Of a stretch of 64,000 nt of DNA, positions 1-10,657 are shown piece by piece. This DNA comes from Nemertoderma westbladi (taxonomy: Eukaryota; Xenacoelomorpha; Nemertodermatida; Nemertodermatidae). How positions within the stretch are numbered: the stretch's first letter is position 1; every line of letters starts with the position of its first letter. The DNA is taken from positions 1 through 64,000 of the forward strand of contig JAUCBJ010002497.1 of assembly GCA_032718475.1 (NCBI GenBank). Direction: 5' to 3'. A program made the position numbers and the translations under genes. The notes under the pieces were generated by a model. It ran no database searches, was not told the DNA's origin, and worked only from the letters and a program-made list of their open reading frames with translations.

Positions 1-1358
1 TAAATTTAGTAAAATATATTAGCGGAAGGCAGATTAGCGCCATCTAACGGTAAGTAGCGGTTCTGTATTTAGCAACCCTTACAATTTAGTAATAGCACGC
101 TCCTGATCCCCTTTACTTAACAGTAGAGCAGTCTTTGTGTCTTATTGGTTAGACGAGAACTTATTAGGTTGGCAGAAGGATATTAACGGGTATTGGTCTG
201 TTCAACAGTTCTGCTGTTAGTATAGAGGTCGCGGTTGTTTATCAGTTACAGCATTCATCGTCGTCGGTAAACTTTCCAGGGTAGAATGCATCCGCTCCTT
301 CATCGAATGAGTCTGTCTCACAATCAGTAAAATGTACACGTTGGTCTAGCTCTTCCTTCGGGGTCTGGTCTAGGTGTAGCAAAGGGTGATGGGAGCCTGA
401 CACACCGGACACGTTTTTACGTTCATTAGTCTACACTTACGTCGTAAATGTCCCGGTCTAAGACACAAGAAGTATGTCGACAAGTCCAAAACCGTCTGTC
501 GTCTCTCCTTTAGTGTCTTTTAGGAAGTTGTTGCATTTCGCAAGTGGATGACGTGTGTCTATTTTACAAAGGCGACACTTAAGTTATGACAATTTCCATT
601 TATTAGGGAGACCTATTGGAATTACTATTACTATGTATGATGAATTGTCGATTATCTCCAATCATTTTTTTAATGAAATTGTCAACTTCAAAACGCTACT
701 ACTTCTACAATTTTTGAGGAAATAGTCTGAAAATTTCTATGGTTGTCTACATAGCCACCCTGTATAAAAGTTACAGACAACTTTTCGAAATTTTTTGTTA
801 ATAAAATGTAATACTATTTATAACAAACGTAAAAAATTTGCAGTGCCACCTAGCGGTGCAGAATTATATTCACAAAATTTCACCTGATAGTTATGTTGCC
901 CCATCTTTGATCTATCATATAAAAAAACGGTGTAACTAAAAAACGGATTCAAAACTGTAAAAGCCTTAGGAGATTAAGCGCAACCAAGTTGTTAACTTTT
1001 TAATTGTTAACGAGTATTAACTAATAATAAATGCCGAAAAATAAATATTTTCTGAGTATCATGTGGAATAGCATCAACCTATATCACAAATTACAGCAAA
1101 AACCAAACAATTTTGAAACGCTGAGAGTGATAAATCGAAGAGTTTTCCTAGAATGGTGTATCCCCCCCCCCCTTCTTTTCTGCTTATCAAACAGTAGATA
1201 AGTGTCCATGATAACCCCAATGTTTCTAGCACATGGGCTGCTGGATATAATATCATTACCGATGCGGTTTTTCAGTCCTTCCAAAGTTGACACGAACTTA
1301 GACTCGAACAACAGCATTTCTGTTTTATCGCATTTATTAGTGCTTTCAAGTGTAGCCT
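1..1358. other. No gene recognised
   Basis: AT-rich sequence with no ORF resembling a protein family and no clear repeat, apart from an 11-base C run near 1162. Two short minus-strand ORFs near 1074-1368 have no recognisable features. Confidence 0.5.
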
Positions 1359-1460
1359 GGGTGCCCACTTTTTGACCAATTTGAAAATGACTGTTATCAT
1401 GAGGTTTATTGTTTTAGAACAAAAATTTGACCTTCTGACAGTAAGATAATAGCTATTATT
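1359..1460 (+). repeat. Short dispersed repeat (ATGAGGTTTTTTG family), copy 1
   Basis: About 100 bp with the blocks CTTTTTGACCAATTT, ATCATGAGGTTT, TTAGAACAAA and GACCTTCTGACAGTAAG. The same block order recurs at 5600-5705 and 7603-7695 on this strand and at 8165-8260 and 8345-8445 on the opposite strand, so this is a local dispersed family. No coding capacity is apparent. Confidence 0.65.
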
Positions 1461-1477
1461 TTTGGATAGTTCTGTAC

Positions 1478-1806
1478 TCGAATCTGGACCGAACTGGACC
1501 GAACTGAAACGAACTGGATCGAAAGAGTGGCGAACTGGACCGAACTGGACCGCCAAATGAAAGATAACCTAAAAACAACCATCCATGCAAACAGGTGAAA
1601 ATTAATATTGAATTTCATTTGGTCTTTCATACATTATAAATTTAGTTGCTTATAAGATGTCGCTAAATTAAGATTATTTACTTCACATAAAACACTGCTG
1701 TACTGATTTTACCAGTAGGCCTACCGGTAGCAGGTATCTGGGTTTATAGATTGCAGTATTTTGCGTACCGGTAGTTGTGTTCAATGCAGCAATGAAAGCA
1801 GTAATG
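1478..1806 (-). repeat. Inverted repeat arm, partner at 4970-5296
   Basis: This stretch is close to the reverse complement of 4970-5296. Shared landmarks are the GTTCGGTCCA-type decamer cluster, the block around CATCCATGCAAACAGGTG, and the block around GTTCAATGCAGCAATG. The copies look more than 90 percent alike by eye. They may be the ends of one 3.8 kb element or two independent insertions. Confidence 0.75.
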
Positions 1807-1814
1807 TTTGATTA

Positions 1815-1925
1815 TATTTTCTACACTGGGAACACGGGGTCAGTCGGATCGTAATGCGGGCCGCTGCCGAGTTTCTTACTCCGAGCACGGAGTGCGGCGG
1901 GAAGAGTCAGACTTACAAAACTAGT
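1815..1925 (+). repeat. Diverged copy of a segment at about 44.24-44.33 kb
   Basis: The stretch with GTAATGCGGGCC and GAGTGCGG.GGGAAGAGTC matches the minus-strand sequence at roughly 44240-44330 with substitutions and small gaps. Two copies suggest a transposable element or dispersed gene fragment. A 260-bp ORF starts here at 1854 but has no recognised domain. Confidence 0.5.
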
Positions 1926-3055
1926 CATTTTTGCCGCAATGCGCCTTATACTCTAAAAGACTGGAGCTCAGATGACGAAATCTGTCAGCTGATTTTCTGT
2001 AAACGTGGAACCTCTTTGTTCTGCTCAGCCAATCAGAGCGATTTTCATTTTATGTTGGACAAGAGCCTACGGAAACCCGCGCAATGCATTACGGTCTTTG
2101 TTTACCTTTTCTGAGCCTCAGAACACCGGCTTAGAATTCTTCTGTGCTTCTGTAGAAGTTTCAGACTTTGGCCAAAACATTAGATGGCTTTGATTACAAG
2201 AACGTAAATCTATTATCTCGACTACTGAACAATCCACACATCAACCCAAACTGCTGAACTGACCTGCATACATACTCACATTCTGACTCAATGCACTATG
2301 GTCTTATGTAACACATCTGATTGTTCACCGCATTATTTTACTTCTGTTATTAATTGTTGTTATTTGTTGATGTATATTGCTGATATATTTGGAGAATACC
2401 GATGAATAATCATAAAACCCCCAATCTTCTTGATTACTGAAGGTTAGAGTAACAGGTTACCGGTAGCAACTGCGACTTACATTATAGTGGTTTTTGTGTG
2501 AATTAAATGTGTGAATCATAATCCCTACAAGTGTCAGTTGCGATCTTCCTTATATATGATCAAATTCAGTGACGGTCGGCAGATCAGTGTGCAATAGTGT
2601 GAAGTAGTGTGAAGTCGTGTGAAGTAGTGTGACAGATAATAAAGCATCTTCTAAAGAATGCGCTATTTACGAAACTCATTAGCCATCTAGTTGTGATTAG
2701 TATAAGTCATAACTCTGTTTTTATACTTAAAGTGCCACGTCCTAAAGGAACTGTTAATATTTCCCCGAAAGTAAATATATTTGTCAGAGATTATATAGTA
2801 ACGATCAATCGAATAATACAGTAGGTCTGCACCGCAATAACTTCAAAGCACCCGAATCCAGTCTCCCTTAACTGTGGGTGAATGATCGCGCACAGACTGG
2901 CTTCGGCGGATGTAACTTCAGTACATTAAATAATTGGTCTAGGCTAAAGTCGATTTATAAACAAGAAGACAACTAAAATTGGCAGGTTAAACTGCTAAAG
3001 GTCTAAAAGCGCGAACACTGTCATCGGCAAATTATTTGCATGTCTCATGGTAAAT
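1926..3055. other. No gene recognised
   Basis: Intergenic sequence. It holds a small imperfect 10-bp repeat (GTGTGAAGTA type) at about 2586-2632 and nothing else I can support. Confidence 0.45.
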
Positions 3056-3059
3056 TATT

Positions 3060-3236
3060 TATTAAGGGAAATTAGCAGGTTACGGTGGCACGTTATTCTA
3101 ACAAAAAGGAATAAATAAAACACAATAGAACAGGTTACAGTTTTATTTTCAGGAGTAAACAGCTGTTATTTGCGTCGATTTTCACCTGGAGAGGGAAGAA
3201 TTTTGATTGCATCTAAAGACCCCCCCCCCCCCCCCT
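3060..3236 (+). mobile_element. Dispersed non-coding element (GCAGGTTAC / poly-C family), copy 1
   Basis: The order of blocks is AGCAGGTTACGGTGGCACG, AACACAATAGAACAGGTTAC, AACAGCTGTTATTTGCGTC, TGGAGAGGGAAGAATTTTGA and then a 16-base C run at 3220-3235. The same order recurs at 43553-43732 (+), 14060-14252 (-) and 26470-26640 (-), with partial copies elsewhere. It has no ORF and looks like a SINE- or MITE-sized non-autonomous element. The class is unknown. Confidence 0.7.
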
Positions 3237-3572
3237 TCTATCTGCAATTAAGTGAAAATATTTCGGAAACATTTCCTTTTATCATCATGGTCGCTCATAC
3301 AGTACGGTAGACTGCCAAAAAATATAATTCCTTTACAGTATAAATAATTATAACAGTATAAACAACAAAATTAATTATAATTCTAAGCTATTTAGTCTTT
3401 ACCATTTTTATACATTGACAAGACTTTTTGGCCTTTAAAATAATTGATGTTGGTTGAATAATTATTATTAAGATCAAAATATATTGCTAGGAGTTCGGAG
3501 AAAGCAGTAGTTAGTATTGGCAGGTCGATCTCACAAACCAGTAAAATGTTTAATAGACTCAGAATCGAAGCC
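3237..3572. other. No gene recognised
   Basis: AT-rich spacer. A 60-codon minus-strand ORF at 3392-3574 has no recognisable motif. Confidence 0.4.
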
Positions 3573-3790
3573 ATCGTTTAGGTTTAATAGATTCCGCCGT
3601 CATCGTCCCGGGTTTAATAGACTCCGTCCAGCCGTCGCATCGTCCCGGGTTTAATAGACTCCACTGTCATCTTCCCAGGTTTAATAAACTCCGTCGCCAT
3701 CGTTCCGGGTTTAATAGGCTCCGCCAGCCCGCCGTCACCGTGCCGGGTTTAATAGACTCCGCCGCCATCGTCCCGGGTCGCGATCGAAAC
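3573..3790. repeat. Imperfect tandem repeat, about 30 bp, roughly seven units
   Basis: The core GTTTAATAGACTCCG followed by a CGCCATCGTCCCGG-like GC-rich block repeats with units of about 30-40 bp. The units differ by substitutions and by small insertions in the GC-rich part. The array is much more GC-rich than its surroundings. Confidence 0.8.
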
Positions 3791-4009
3791 ATGGTTTCCA
3801 TTTAATAGACTCCGTCGCCCTCTTTCTGATCCGGCAGTCCGGATCGGCTGATCGGCATCGTTCCGCTGTTCAGTGTTTTTAACAAACGCCAGAAATCTGG
3901 CACTACTATTTCTGTATTTATTTATTTAAATTTATTATAAGCAATATTTATTTATTTACCGGTAGCCTAGATTTCAATTTAATGAATTACAATTCATTAA
4001 ATTATGAAT

Positions 4010-4940
4010 ACCGGTGTAACAGGAAAATATGCCCCCCCGGGAAATGTGCCCGGGGGGGCATATTTTCCTAGGTAAAAATGCCCCCCCGGGCAAATTTCCC
4101 TAGGAAAAAATGCCCCCCCTTAGGAAATTATGCCCCCCCTGAATATACAATAAACAAAACTTATTACTACTAAAACTTACAAAAATTATACAAAACAATA
4201 AACAGTCACTTTACCAAATGAAGGAAAGGAGCAGGTTACAGAGGCGGGCCTTTCTAACCTAAACAATAAACGATCATTTAACTAATTGAGGGAAAGGAGC
4301 AGGTTACAGAGGCGGGATTTTCTAACCAAAACAATAAACAGTCACTTTAGCAAATCAGGGAAAGGAGCAGGTTACAGAGACGGGATTTTCTAACCAAAAC
4401 AATAAACGATAACATTACCAATTGAGAGAAGGGAGCAGGTTACAGAGGCGGGATTTTCTAACCCAAACAATAAACAATCACTTTACCAAATCAGGGAAAG
4501 GAGCAGGTTACAGACTTAAAAAAGCTTGGAGCTGCTCGGCGCCCACACAACACCACACACTCGCACTGCTGTTATACCAGTACTTACTACAGTAGCCTAC
4601 TGACTTAGATACTTCAGTATGCTGTTCTACATCCCTTACTGCCTTACCTGCTTACCTATGTACCGGCAGACCGGTCAGCCGGTACCGTACTATTCTTCCA
4701 ACTATTACAAGTTCTGCAGTTGGTAGATTAAAAGTGGCTACCAGCAGACCGGTATCGTACCAGTTTTCAGACTTTTGAGGGGGGCTAATTTTCCTGAGGG
4801 GAGGCATTATTTCCTAAGGAGAAAATGCCCCCCCGGGCTAAATATCCTAGGAAAAATTGCCCGGGGGGACATAATATCCTAGGAAATAATGCCCCGGGGG
4901 GCATATTCTAGGAGGGGCTGATTTCCTTGTGACACCGGTA
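4010..4940. mobile_element. Candidate inverted-repeat transposon with GC-rich subterminal palindromes
   Basis: The left end reads ACCGGTGTAACAGGAAAAT and the right end reads ATTTCCTTGTGACACCGGT, which is its inverse with one insertion and few mismatches. Inside both ends lie clusters of a TGCCCCCCCGGG / CCTAGGAAAA motif at 4028-4140 and 4780-4920. The centre carries the 68-bp array at 4192-4516 and no coding sequence. No target-site duplication could be identified, so the element call is an inference from the terminal symmetry. Confidence 0.5.
4192..4516 (+). repeat. 68-bp tandem repeat, about five units
   Basis: Units begin near 4192, 4260, 4328, 4397 and 4465. Each has the order AACAATAAAC, TTTACCAAAT, GGAAAGGAGCAGGTTACAG, GGCGGGATTTTCTAACC. 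The GAGCAGGTTACAG and AACAATAAA modules are shared with the dispersed element copies at 3.1, 14.1, 26.5 and 43.6 kb, so this looks like a tandem amplification of the end of that element. Confidence 0.85.
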
Positions 4941-4969
4941 CTTCTTTACCGTGTGTACTCTGGCTTCCG

Positions 4970-5296
4970 GTACTGTCATTCATTGCTGCATTGAATACAA
5001 CTACCGGTACGCAGAATACTGCAATCTATAAACACTATAAACCCGGATACCTGCTACTGGTAGGCGTACTGGTAAAAGGAATACAGCAGTGTTTTATGTG
5101 AAGCAAGTAATCTTAATTTAGCGACATCTTATAAGCAACTAAATTTATAATGTATAAAAAGACCAAATTAAATTCAATATTAATTTTCACCTGTTTGCAT
5201 GGATGGTTGTTTTTAGGTTATCTTTCATTTGGCGGTCCAGTTCGGTCCAGTTCGCCACTCTTTCGATCCAGTTCGGTTCAGTTCGGTCCAGATTCG
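4970..5296 (+). repeat. Inverted repeat arm, partner at 1478-1806
   Basis: Near-reverse complement of 1478-1806, including the decamer cluster GTTCGGTCCA around 5235-5292. A short ORF at 5150-5404 runs through it but its encoded peptide is just the translated repeat. Confidence 0.75.
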
Positions 5297-5599
5297 TGTA
5301 CAGTATTATCCATTATTTTTCATATTTTGACTAGCTACAGTAGTAAAAAAAATTTTGGAATTTTTTTTAACATATTTAAACTTCTACTTCTTGTAGTACA
5401 GTAATATCCATAGAATATTTACTGAGTCATGTGGTACCGCTACCTAGCCAGTAATTTTTACTAGCTAGTGTTTTTTTTTTAATATTTCTTTGTTAATTTA
5501 ATTTATACGTTCTCTATGGATAATAGCATGAATTTGAAATAAGAAAGTGAGTTAGGGTACTACTACAGTATGTGGGCATTACTATATGTTATGGGTACC

Positions 5600-5705
5600 C
5601 TCTTTTTGACCAATTTTTTTTATATGAAAATGGCTTTTATCATGAGGTTTTTTGTTCGAGAACAAATATTTAACCTATCTCCCAGTAAGATGGTAGCTAC
5701 AGTCG
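5600..5705 (+). repeat. Short dispersed repeat (ATGAGGTTTTTTG family), copy 2
   Basis: Contains CTTTTTGACCAATTT, TATCATGAGGTTTTTTG, GAGAACAAATATTT and CCAGTAAGATGGTAGC in the same order as the copies at 1359 and 7603. Confidence 0.65.
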
Positions 5706-7077
5706 GGGTCTCAAAGTGCATAATTCTGTTCTTTGAGATTTTCTCAAAGTTTTTCTAAAAGTGTCTAAAAGTCATTACATTACTCCCAACGGCCGCTTTG
5801 AATTCTTGTAGACACTTTTAGTTGGGAATCTGAAAGTGATTTCCTGCTTTTAGGCACTTTGAATTCTTTGAGAAATGTTACTTTGAGGTAGTTTGCGGCA
5901 CTTTTAATTCTTTGAGAAAATAAACTCCGAGGTATTCCTGATTGACAGCTCGTGGTAAGTTAACTGAGAGCCAGAGGCATTCTCGGGGAACAATATTATG
6001 CGGGCAACAAAGTGATACTTGTGGGATGGCCAGTTGTTGCATAGAAGCTATATTCCCATTAATTTATCAAATTGAGGTTCCTGAGGTCATTACGGGATGG
6101 GTTTTCGGTCGCAAGTACAAATTGAATTTACGGCACCCTAAAGTCTTTCTATAAAACATTCATTCAAATAATACATGAAACATAATTAGTGAAACAAGAT
6201 TAATGCTTGACAAGATTGATTATTTTAATAACATAATACAATATCAGATTAACAATTAATATAAGAGAAACTGCACTGTAGTTTCTCTGTGTATACGCAG
6301 TTTCATTATATATAATGACCTAAAGAAGCCCCGTTGGGAGAAAGCTTGTAATAGCTTTTGTATTCATTTCATTAGTCACCTCAGGTCAAACCGTACTACC
6401 TTAACTGATTAATTAATATGATAACTATGTTGACGAGAGCGCGAGAATTCCTTCTTAAAAACTAAGAAAGGCTTTCGACTTTCAAGTACGATAGAACGGC
6501 TACAATCGTGTGTTGTTTTAGCTTAATAGAGATATTAAAATATCCCCTGCCGCTGGCGTTTATATTTGAGCATATTTTAAATGTTTGCCTCATATTCAAT
6601 TGATGTGTACAGCCTTCTGGCAAAGCGGCACCCAGTTTAAACTATCAATCACAGCTAGTGAGTAGCGACCCACGGACGGCGACCTTCAAACAAACAGGTG
6701 CAGAGTCGGAAAGAACTGTCACATGCTTTGCTTGGCTTGTGGTACCATTTGATTACATAATAGATTTTGGCAGACTGGGCGGTCGCTCTGACCATATGGA
6801 TTGCGCACCAACAATGCCTAAAACATCTATGGGAACAGCCAATTAGTGCTCTTGAATCATTTATCTTTATTCCTGCCTCTATCGTTATTCTTTACTTTGT
6901 ATAACAAAATTTACAGTGCGGCAAAGTATGGCTGGTTAACCATTGAAATGCATTGGTAAAGGTATTCGGCTTTCACGTGGGCTAAACAAATTTAAACAGT
7001 ACAGTTTTAGCACTATACATTAATATAGATAGGGCAACAGACAAACTGTCTATGACACAAATACCAACACATTCCCA
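5706..7077. other. No gene recognised
   Basis: Two short ORFs (about 5942-6154 and 6658-6846, plus strand) lack recognisable domains, and the second has no ATG start. A TCTTTGAGAAAAT-type short sequence recurs around 5735-5930 and again near 7410-7500. No gene is supported. Confidence 0.45.
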
Positions 7078-7270
7078 GTAACAAATATTTATTACTGCAG
7101 TAACAAATATTTATTACTGCAATAATAATCAATATTAATTAATTAATAAATAATTGAATATAAATTTCTACTGCAGTAACAAATTATTTGTTACTGCAGA
7201 AAAAGACAATTTTTTATTACTGCAGTAAGTTTAATTCTTACTTTCAGTAACAAATATTTATTACTGCAGT
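7078..7270. repeat. AT-rich ACTGCAGTAACAAATATTT repeat cluster
   Basis: The module CAGTAACAAATATTTATTAC and its partial inverse recur five or more times, so the block is rich in small palindromes centred on CTGCAG. A related ATTGCTGCAATAATTATTTA block lies at 58771-58890. Confidence 0.75.
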
Positions 7271-7602
7271 ATTTTTTGGAGGCATCTTTATTGTTTCATA
7301 GAGGTTTTTATTTCTTATATTTTACCCTTTAGTAGTCAAAGTCAATATATCCCATACCATTGCCAGCTTCAGGCACGACTGTATGAAATGACTGACAGTA
7401 CTACTTTGAAATCTTTGAGGACACATTGTCATTTTCTTGGACTACTTTTAGAAATTTGAGACACTTTTAGTTCTTTGAGAAAATCTCAAAGAACAGATGC
7501 ACTTTGAGACCCCGGCTGTAGTAATTTTGATTTTGTATTAGCTAGTACTTTTTATTAACTAGTGAAAAATAATTTAATTGAAAAAATGAAAAAAAATTTG
7601 AC

Positions 7603-7695
7603 CAACTTTTTTCTTGTAAAATTGACTTTTATTATGAGGTTTTTTGTTCTAAAACAAATATTTGACCTTCTGACAGTGTGATGGTAGCTAGTACT
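7603..7695 (+). repeat. Short dispersed repeat (ATGAGGTTTTTTG family), copy 3
   Basis: Contains TTTGACCAACTTTTTT, TTATGAGGTTTTTTGTTC, AAACAAATATTTGACC and TTCTGACAGTGTGATGG. Confidence 0.65.
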
Positions 7696-8164
7696 TTTGA
7701 TGTTGTGTTAGCTAGAACTACTGTATTTATTAGCTAGTAAAAAAATTTCAGATATAGTTTAATTCTCAATTATATTATATTTTTGCCTGGAATAATTTAT
7801 GAGTCATGGTAGCTAGTAACTTTTATTTGATAGTCAAAGTAGCTTGTAATTATTCACTAGCTAGTTTTTTATACAAAATATAGGCAGATGCAAAATACAG
7901 TTTTTACGATTCAGAAATGTAAATTATATACATTTTTATTATACTCATTCAGAACACTACTGTACCTGTGCTTATCGTGTCTAATAATATTATTTTCTTG
8001 ATCTTTTCCAGAGCATCCAAACAAATTTATTGATTTATTTATCTTTTTATTAGTCATTTTGAGAATATATTGATGATATGGAAATTGTCTAAATAAAAGG
8101 GGCACTACAAATTTTCTTTTGTAATTTTAAGATCACTACCTTTAAAAACACTAGCTACCATAAT

Positions 8165-8260
8165 AAAAAAAATAAAAGGTAACCTCTCTCAGAAGGTGAA
8201 ATTTACGTTCTAGAACACAAAACATCATGATAATATCCATTAACGTAGTCAAAAATTGAT
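8165..8260 (-). repeat. Short dispersed repeat (ATGAGGTTTTTTG family), copy 4
   Basis: Reverse-strand copy with CTCAGAAGGTGAAATTTACG, TTCTAGAACACAAAAC and ATCATGATAATATCCAT. Confidence 0.6.
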
Positions 8261-8344
8261 CAAAAATTAGGTACTAAAAATTTGGTTTTGTAATTTTAAA
8301 AACAGTAGCTACCTAAAAAAAAACACTGGCTACCATAAAAAAGC

Positions 8345-8445
8345 ACTAGCTAACGTCTCACAGAAGAAGATATTTATGTTCTAAAACAAAAAGCCTCATG
8401 ATAATAGCCATTAACATTGTCAAATAAATGGTCAAAAGTGGGTAG
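8345..8445 (-). repeat. Short dispersed repeat (ATGAGGTTTTTTG family), copy 5
   Basis: Reverse-strand copy with TTCTAAAACAAAAAGCCTC, ATGATAATAGCCATTAAC and GGTCAAAAGTGGG. Copies 4 and 5 are adjacent and both inverted relative to copies 1-3. Confidence 0.6.
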
Positions 8446-8600
8446 GGCCTACCCGTAACATAGTAATGCCAAGTATGTGTACCATAACCATAATTCTTTT
8501 ACTATAGCTAGTTTTTGCTTCGTTTTTTTTTAGTACTATTCTATTCATGTTAGCTATATAACTTCAACGATAGCTATATAACGATCAACTTGCTTACTGG

Positions 8601-8709
8601 GCGGAAAAGCCAACCAACCACCAAGGTTAAGGCTGAATCACCAGCCGATTGTCTCAATAATGGTTGGAAGGCCCACTTTGAAAAGCTCCTCAATAGTGAC
8701 AGGGTATAA
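8601..8709 (+). mobile_element. Small LINE reverse-transcriptase fragment
   Basis: A plus-strand frame of about 35 codons contains KVKAESPADCLNNGWKAHFE followed by KLLN. The W-x-x-HFE-x-LLN pattern is typical of the linker before the reverse transcriptase domain of non-LTR retrotransposons. It is bounded by non-coding sequence, so it is a short relic. Confidence 0.5.
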
Positions 8710-9034
8710 GATATATGGTCAGCCCTGTACCGGTACGGCACGGATGGCAGACAGGATGACTACTCCTGTGGTAGGCTAATCCTGTAATCTGACAGTTGGT
8801 TAGGTAGGCCTGTCATGTGACAGTTACCGGCATACTGGGGAATCTTGGACATCTGGACATGACATTTACGATTTACTGCGTTTTGAAATCTGGTATATGA
8901 CTTACCATACTGCCATAGGGAATGGCTAAAGTTGTGCCTAAACCTGTAAACTACGGTAATTCTGTAATTAGATAAAGATATTACAATCCCCATTTGTTTC
9001 AACAACCTTCTCACCTTCATTTGGTCTTTTTTGT

Positions 9035-10042
9035 ATGGATAATAAGAGAAACCTTAGTGAGGTATCTAAGGCATCAACTTCGTCTTCCTCCGTTCACTCA
9101 CCAGCCCCAAAACGGTTTGGTGCTGGCCCAATGTCTTCATCCAGCCCTGCGCACTTGGCTCCTACTGAGATGGTCAATCCACCTGACTTGGAGGGCGTGT
9201 TTCACAGTACACAGGGGCCGGAGGACGGTGTTCCTGCCTTAATCCGGGGTAATACCAGTACCTCTGATATATCTAGTATCATCGAAGCTAGCCTGGATAA
9301 ATTCGGTCGGGAATTATCTAACTTTCTGCAAAGGAAATTTGAAGAGATGGCAAAGGATTTTTTGTCTTCCTTCGACCCCGCAAACTTTACTGAAGAGGTA
9401 CGGAGTGCTTGTGCTAAAAACTCAACTTCCATTTCTAACGTAGCTCTTCGTGTTGATAACGATGCTCAATACGTACGCCGAGAATCGCTTGTTCTATCTG
9501 GTCCCCTTGTTCTCTCTGCGATTAGCGGTAATAAGGCTACTCCTAGTACTGGTAGGCATACAGGATCACTGGATGTCTGGCCCAAGTTTGTAACGTAGCT
9601 GGCTAACGATAGGTGTGGATTACATTCCTACGACCCAGCTACTATTTCTCGGTCCCACCCGTCACGTAACAATAAACAGGTTATTGTGAAATTTACCTCT
9701 TATTACGCACGCGAATCTCCATTTAAATCACGGTTTAAGTTGAAAACCAGCGTACGTTCCGACCAGGGTTATATCAACGAGTTGCTAACACCATATCGTG
9801 GCGCCCTACTTTACGAAGCATGTCGGCTGGTCAAAGCTAAAGTACTACGCGATGCTTGGTTGACGGATGGCAATTTATTTGCTAAGAATAATAAAGGGGA
9901 AGTCGTTAGGGTTAAATACCCCCAAGATATTACCAATCTCGTCGATATCTCTGATTCATCTCAGACACCATCTGATGTTGTGAGTGTGATGTCGGCTCTT
10001 AACAGCAACAAGTTCGCGTCCCTACTTGAAGGCCCTGTTTGA
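9035..10042 (+). pseudogene. LINE ORF1 protein, one in-frame stop
   Basis: From the ATG at 9035 the frame encodes about 335 residues, interrupted once by TAG at 9596-9598; the same frame continues to the stop ending at 10042. The N-terminal part is Ser/Thr/Pro-rich. Residues about 75-110 (SSIIEASLDKFGRELSNFL) look helical and may form a short coiled coil. The part after the stop contains VKFTSYYAR, then SRFKLKTSV, INELLTPYRGALLYEACR and AWLTDGNLFAKNNKGEVVR. This is the pattern of the C-terminal domain of LINE ORF1 proteins, which bind the element's RNA. The single stop suggests recent decay. The exact LINE clade is not resolved. Confidence 0.75.
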
Positions 10043-10657
10043 AATTGGTACCGGTAATGGGATAACGAAATAGGCATAATTGTTGATATTTTCCTTTGGT
10101 TTACTTACTGTTTATTGGCTGATTGGCCCTGGGAAATTAACAATCGAAAGCATTTTTTTTTCTGAACGCAGTACCGTACAGACTTCCATGGTTCACCTTC
10201 AGTATGATTTCCTCTGAATTTAATTTTCTACATGGCAAGCCTTATCGGCCACTGTACTTTGCCATTATCATCGTAGGTTAATCTGACATATTATAGTACT
10301 TGTTCGATATATATATATTGCAATTTTTATGTATTGTGTTGGTTGTTGCGTATGTGTATGTGTATGTGTACGTTTGTGTTTGTGTTTGTACATGTCATGT
10401 ATGTATGGTATATGTGGAAGTGTATATGTGTCACTTTTTAACACTATGGGGTCTGTATGTGAGTGTAAGACTCTGATTGATGCCTGCTGTGCCTTACTTG
10501 CTGTTCTATCCTCCTTGATTGGAACTGGGACCTCCCTTGCGTCGCCTCGGTCGCTGGGACTGATGAACCATAAAGTTGCTCTCCATTATAGTGTTTTAAT
10601 TTCAATAATATTTTATGTTTATATAAATCCTTTTGTTATTTCGGGTATTTATTAACT

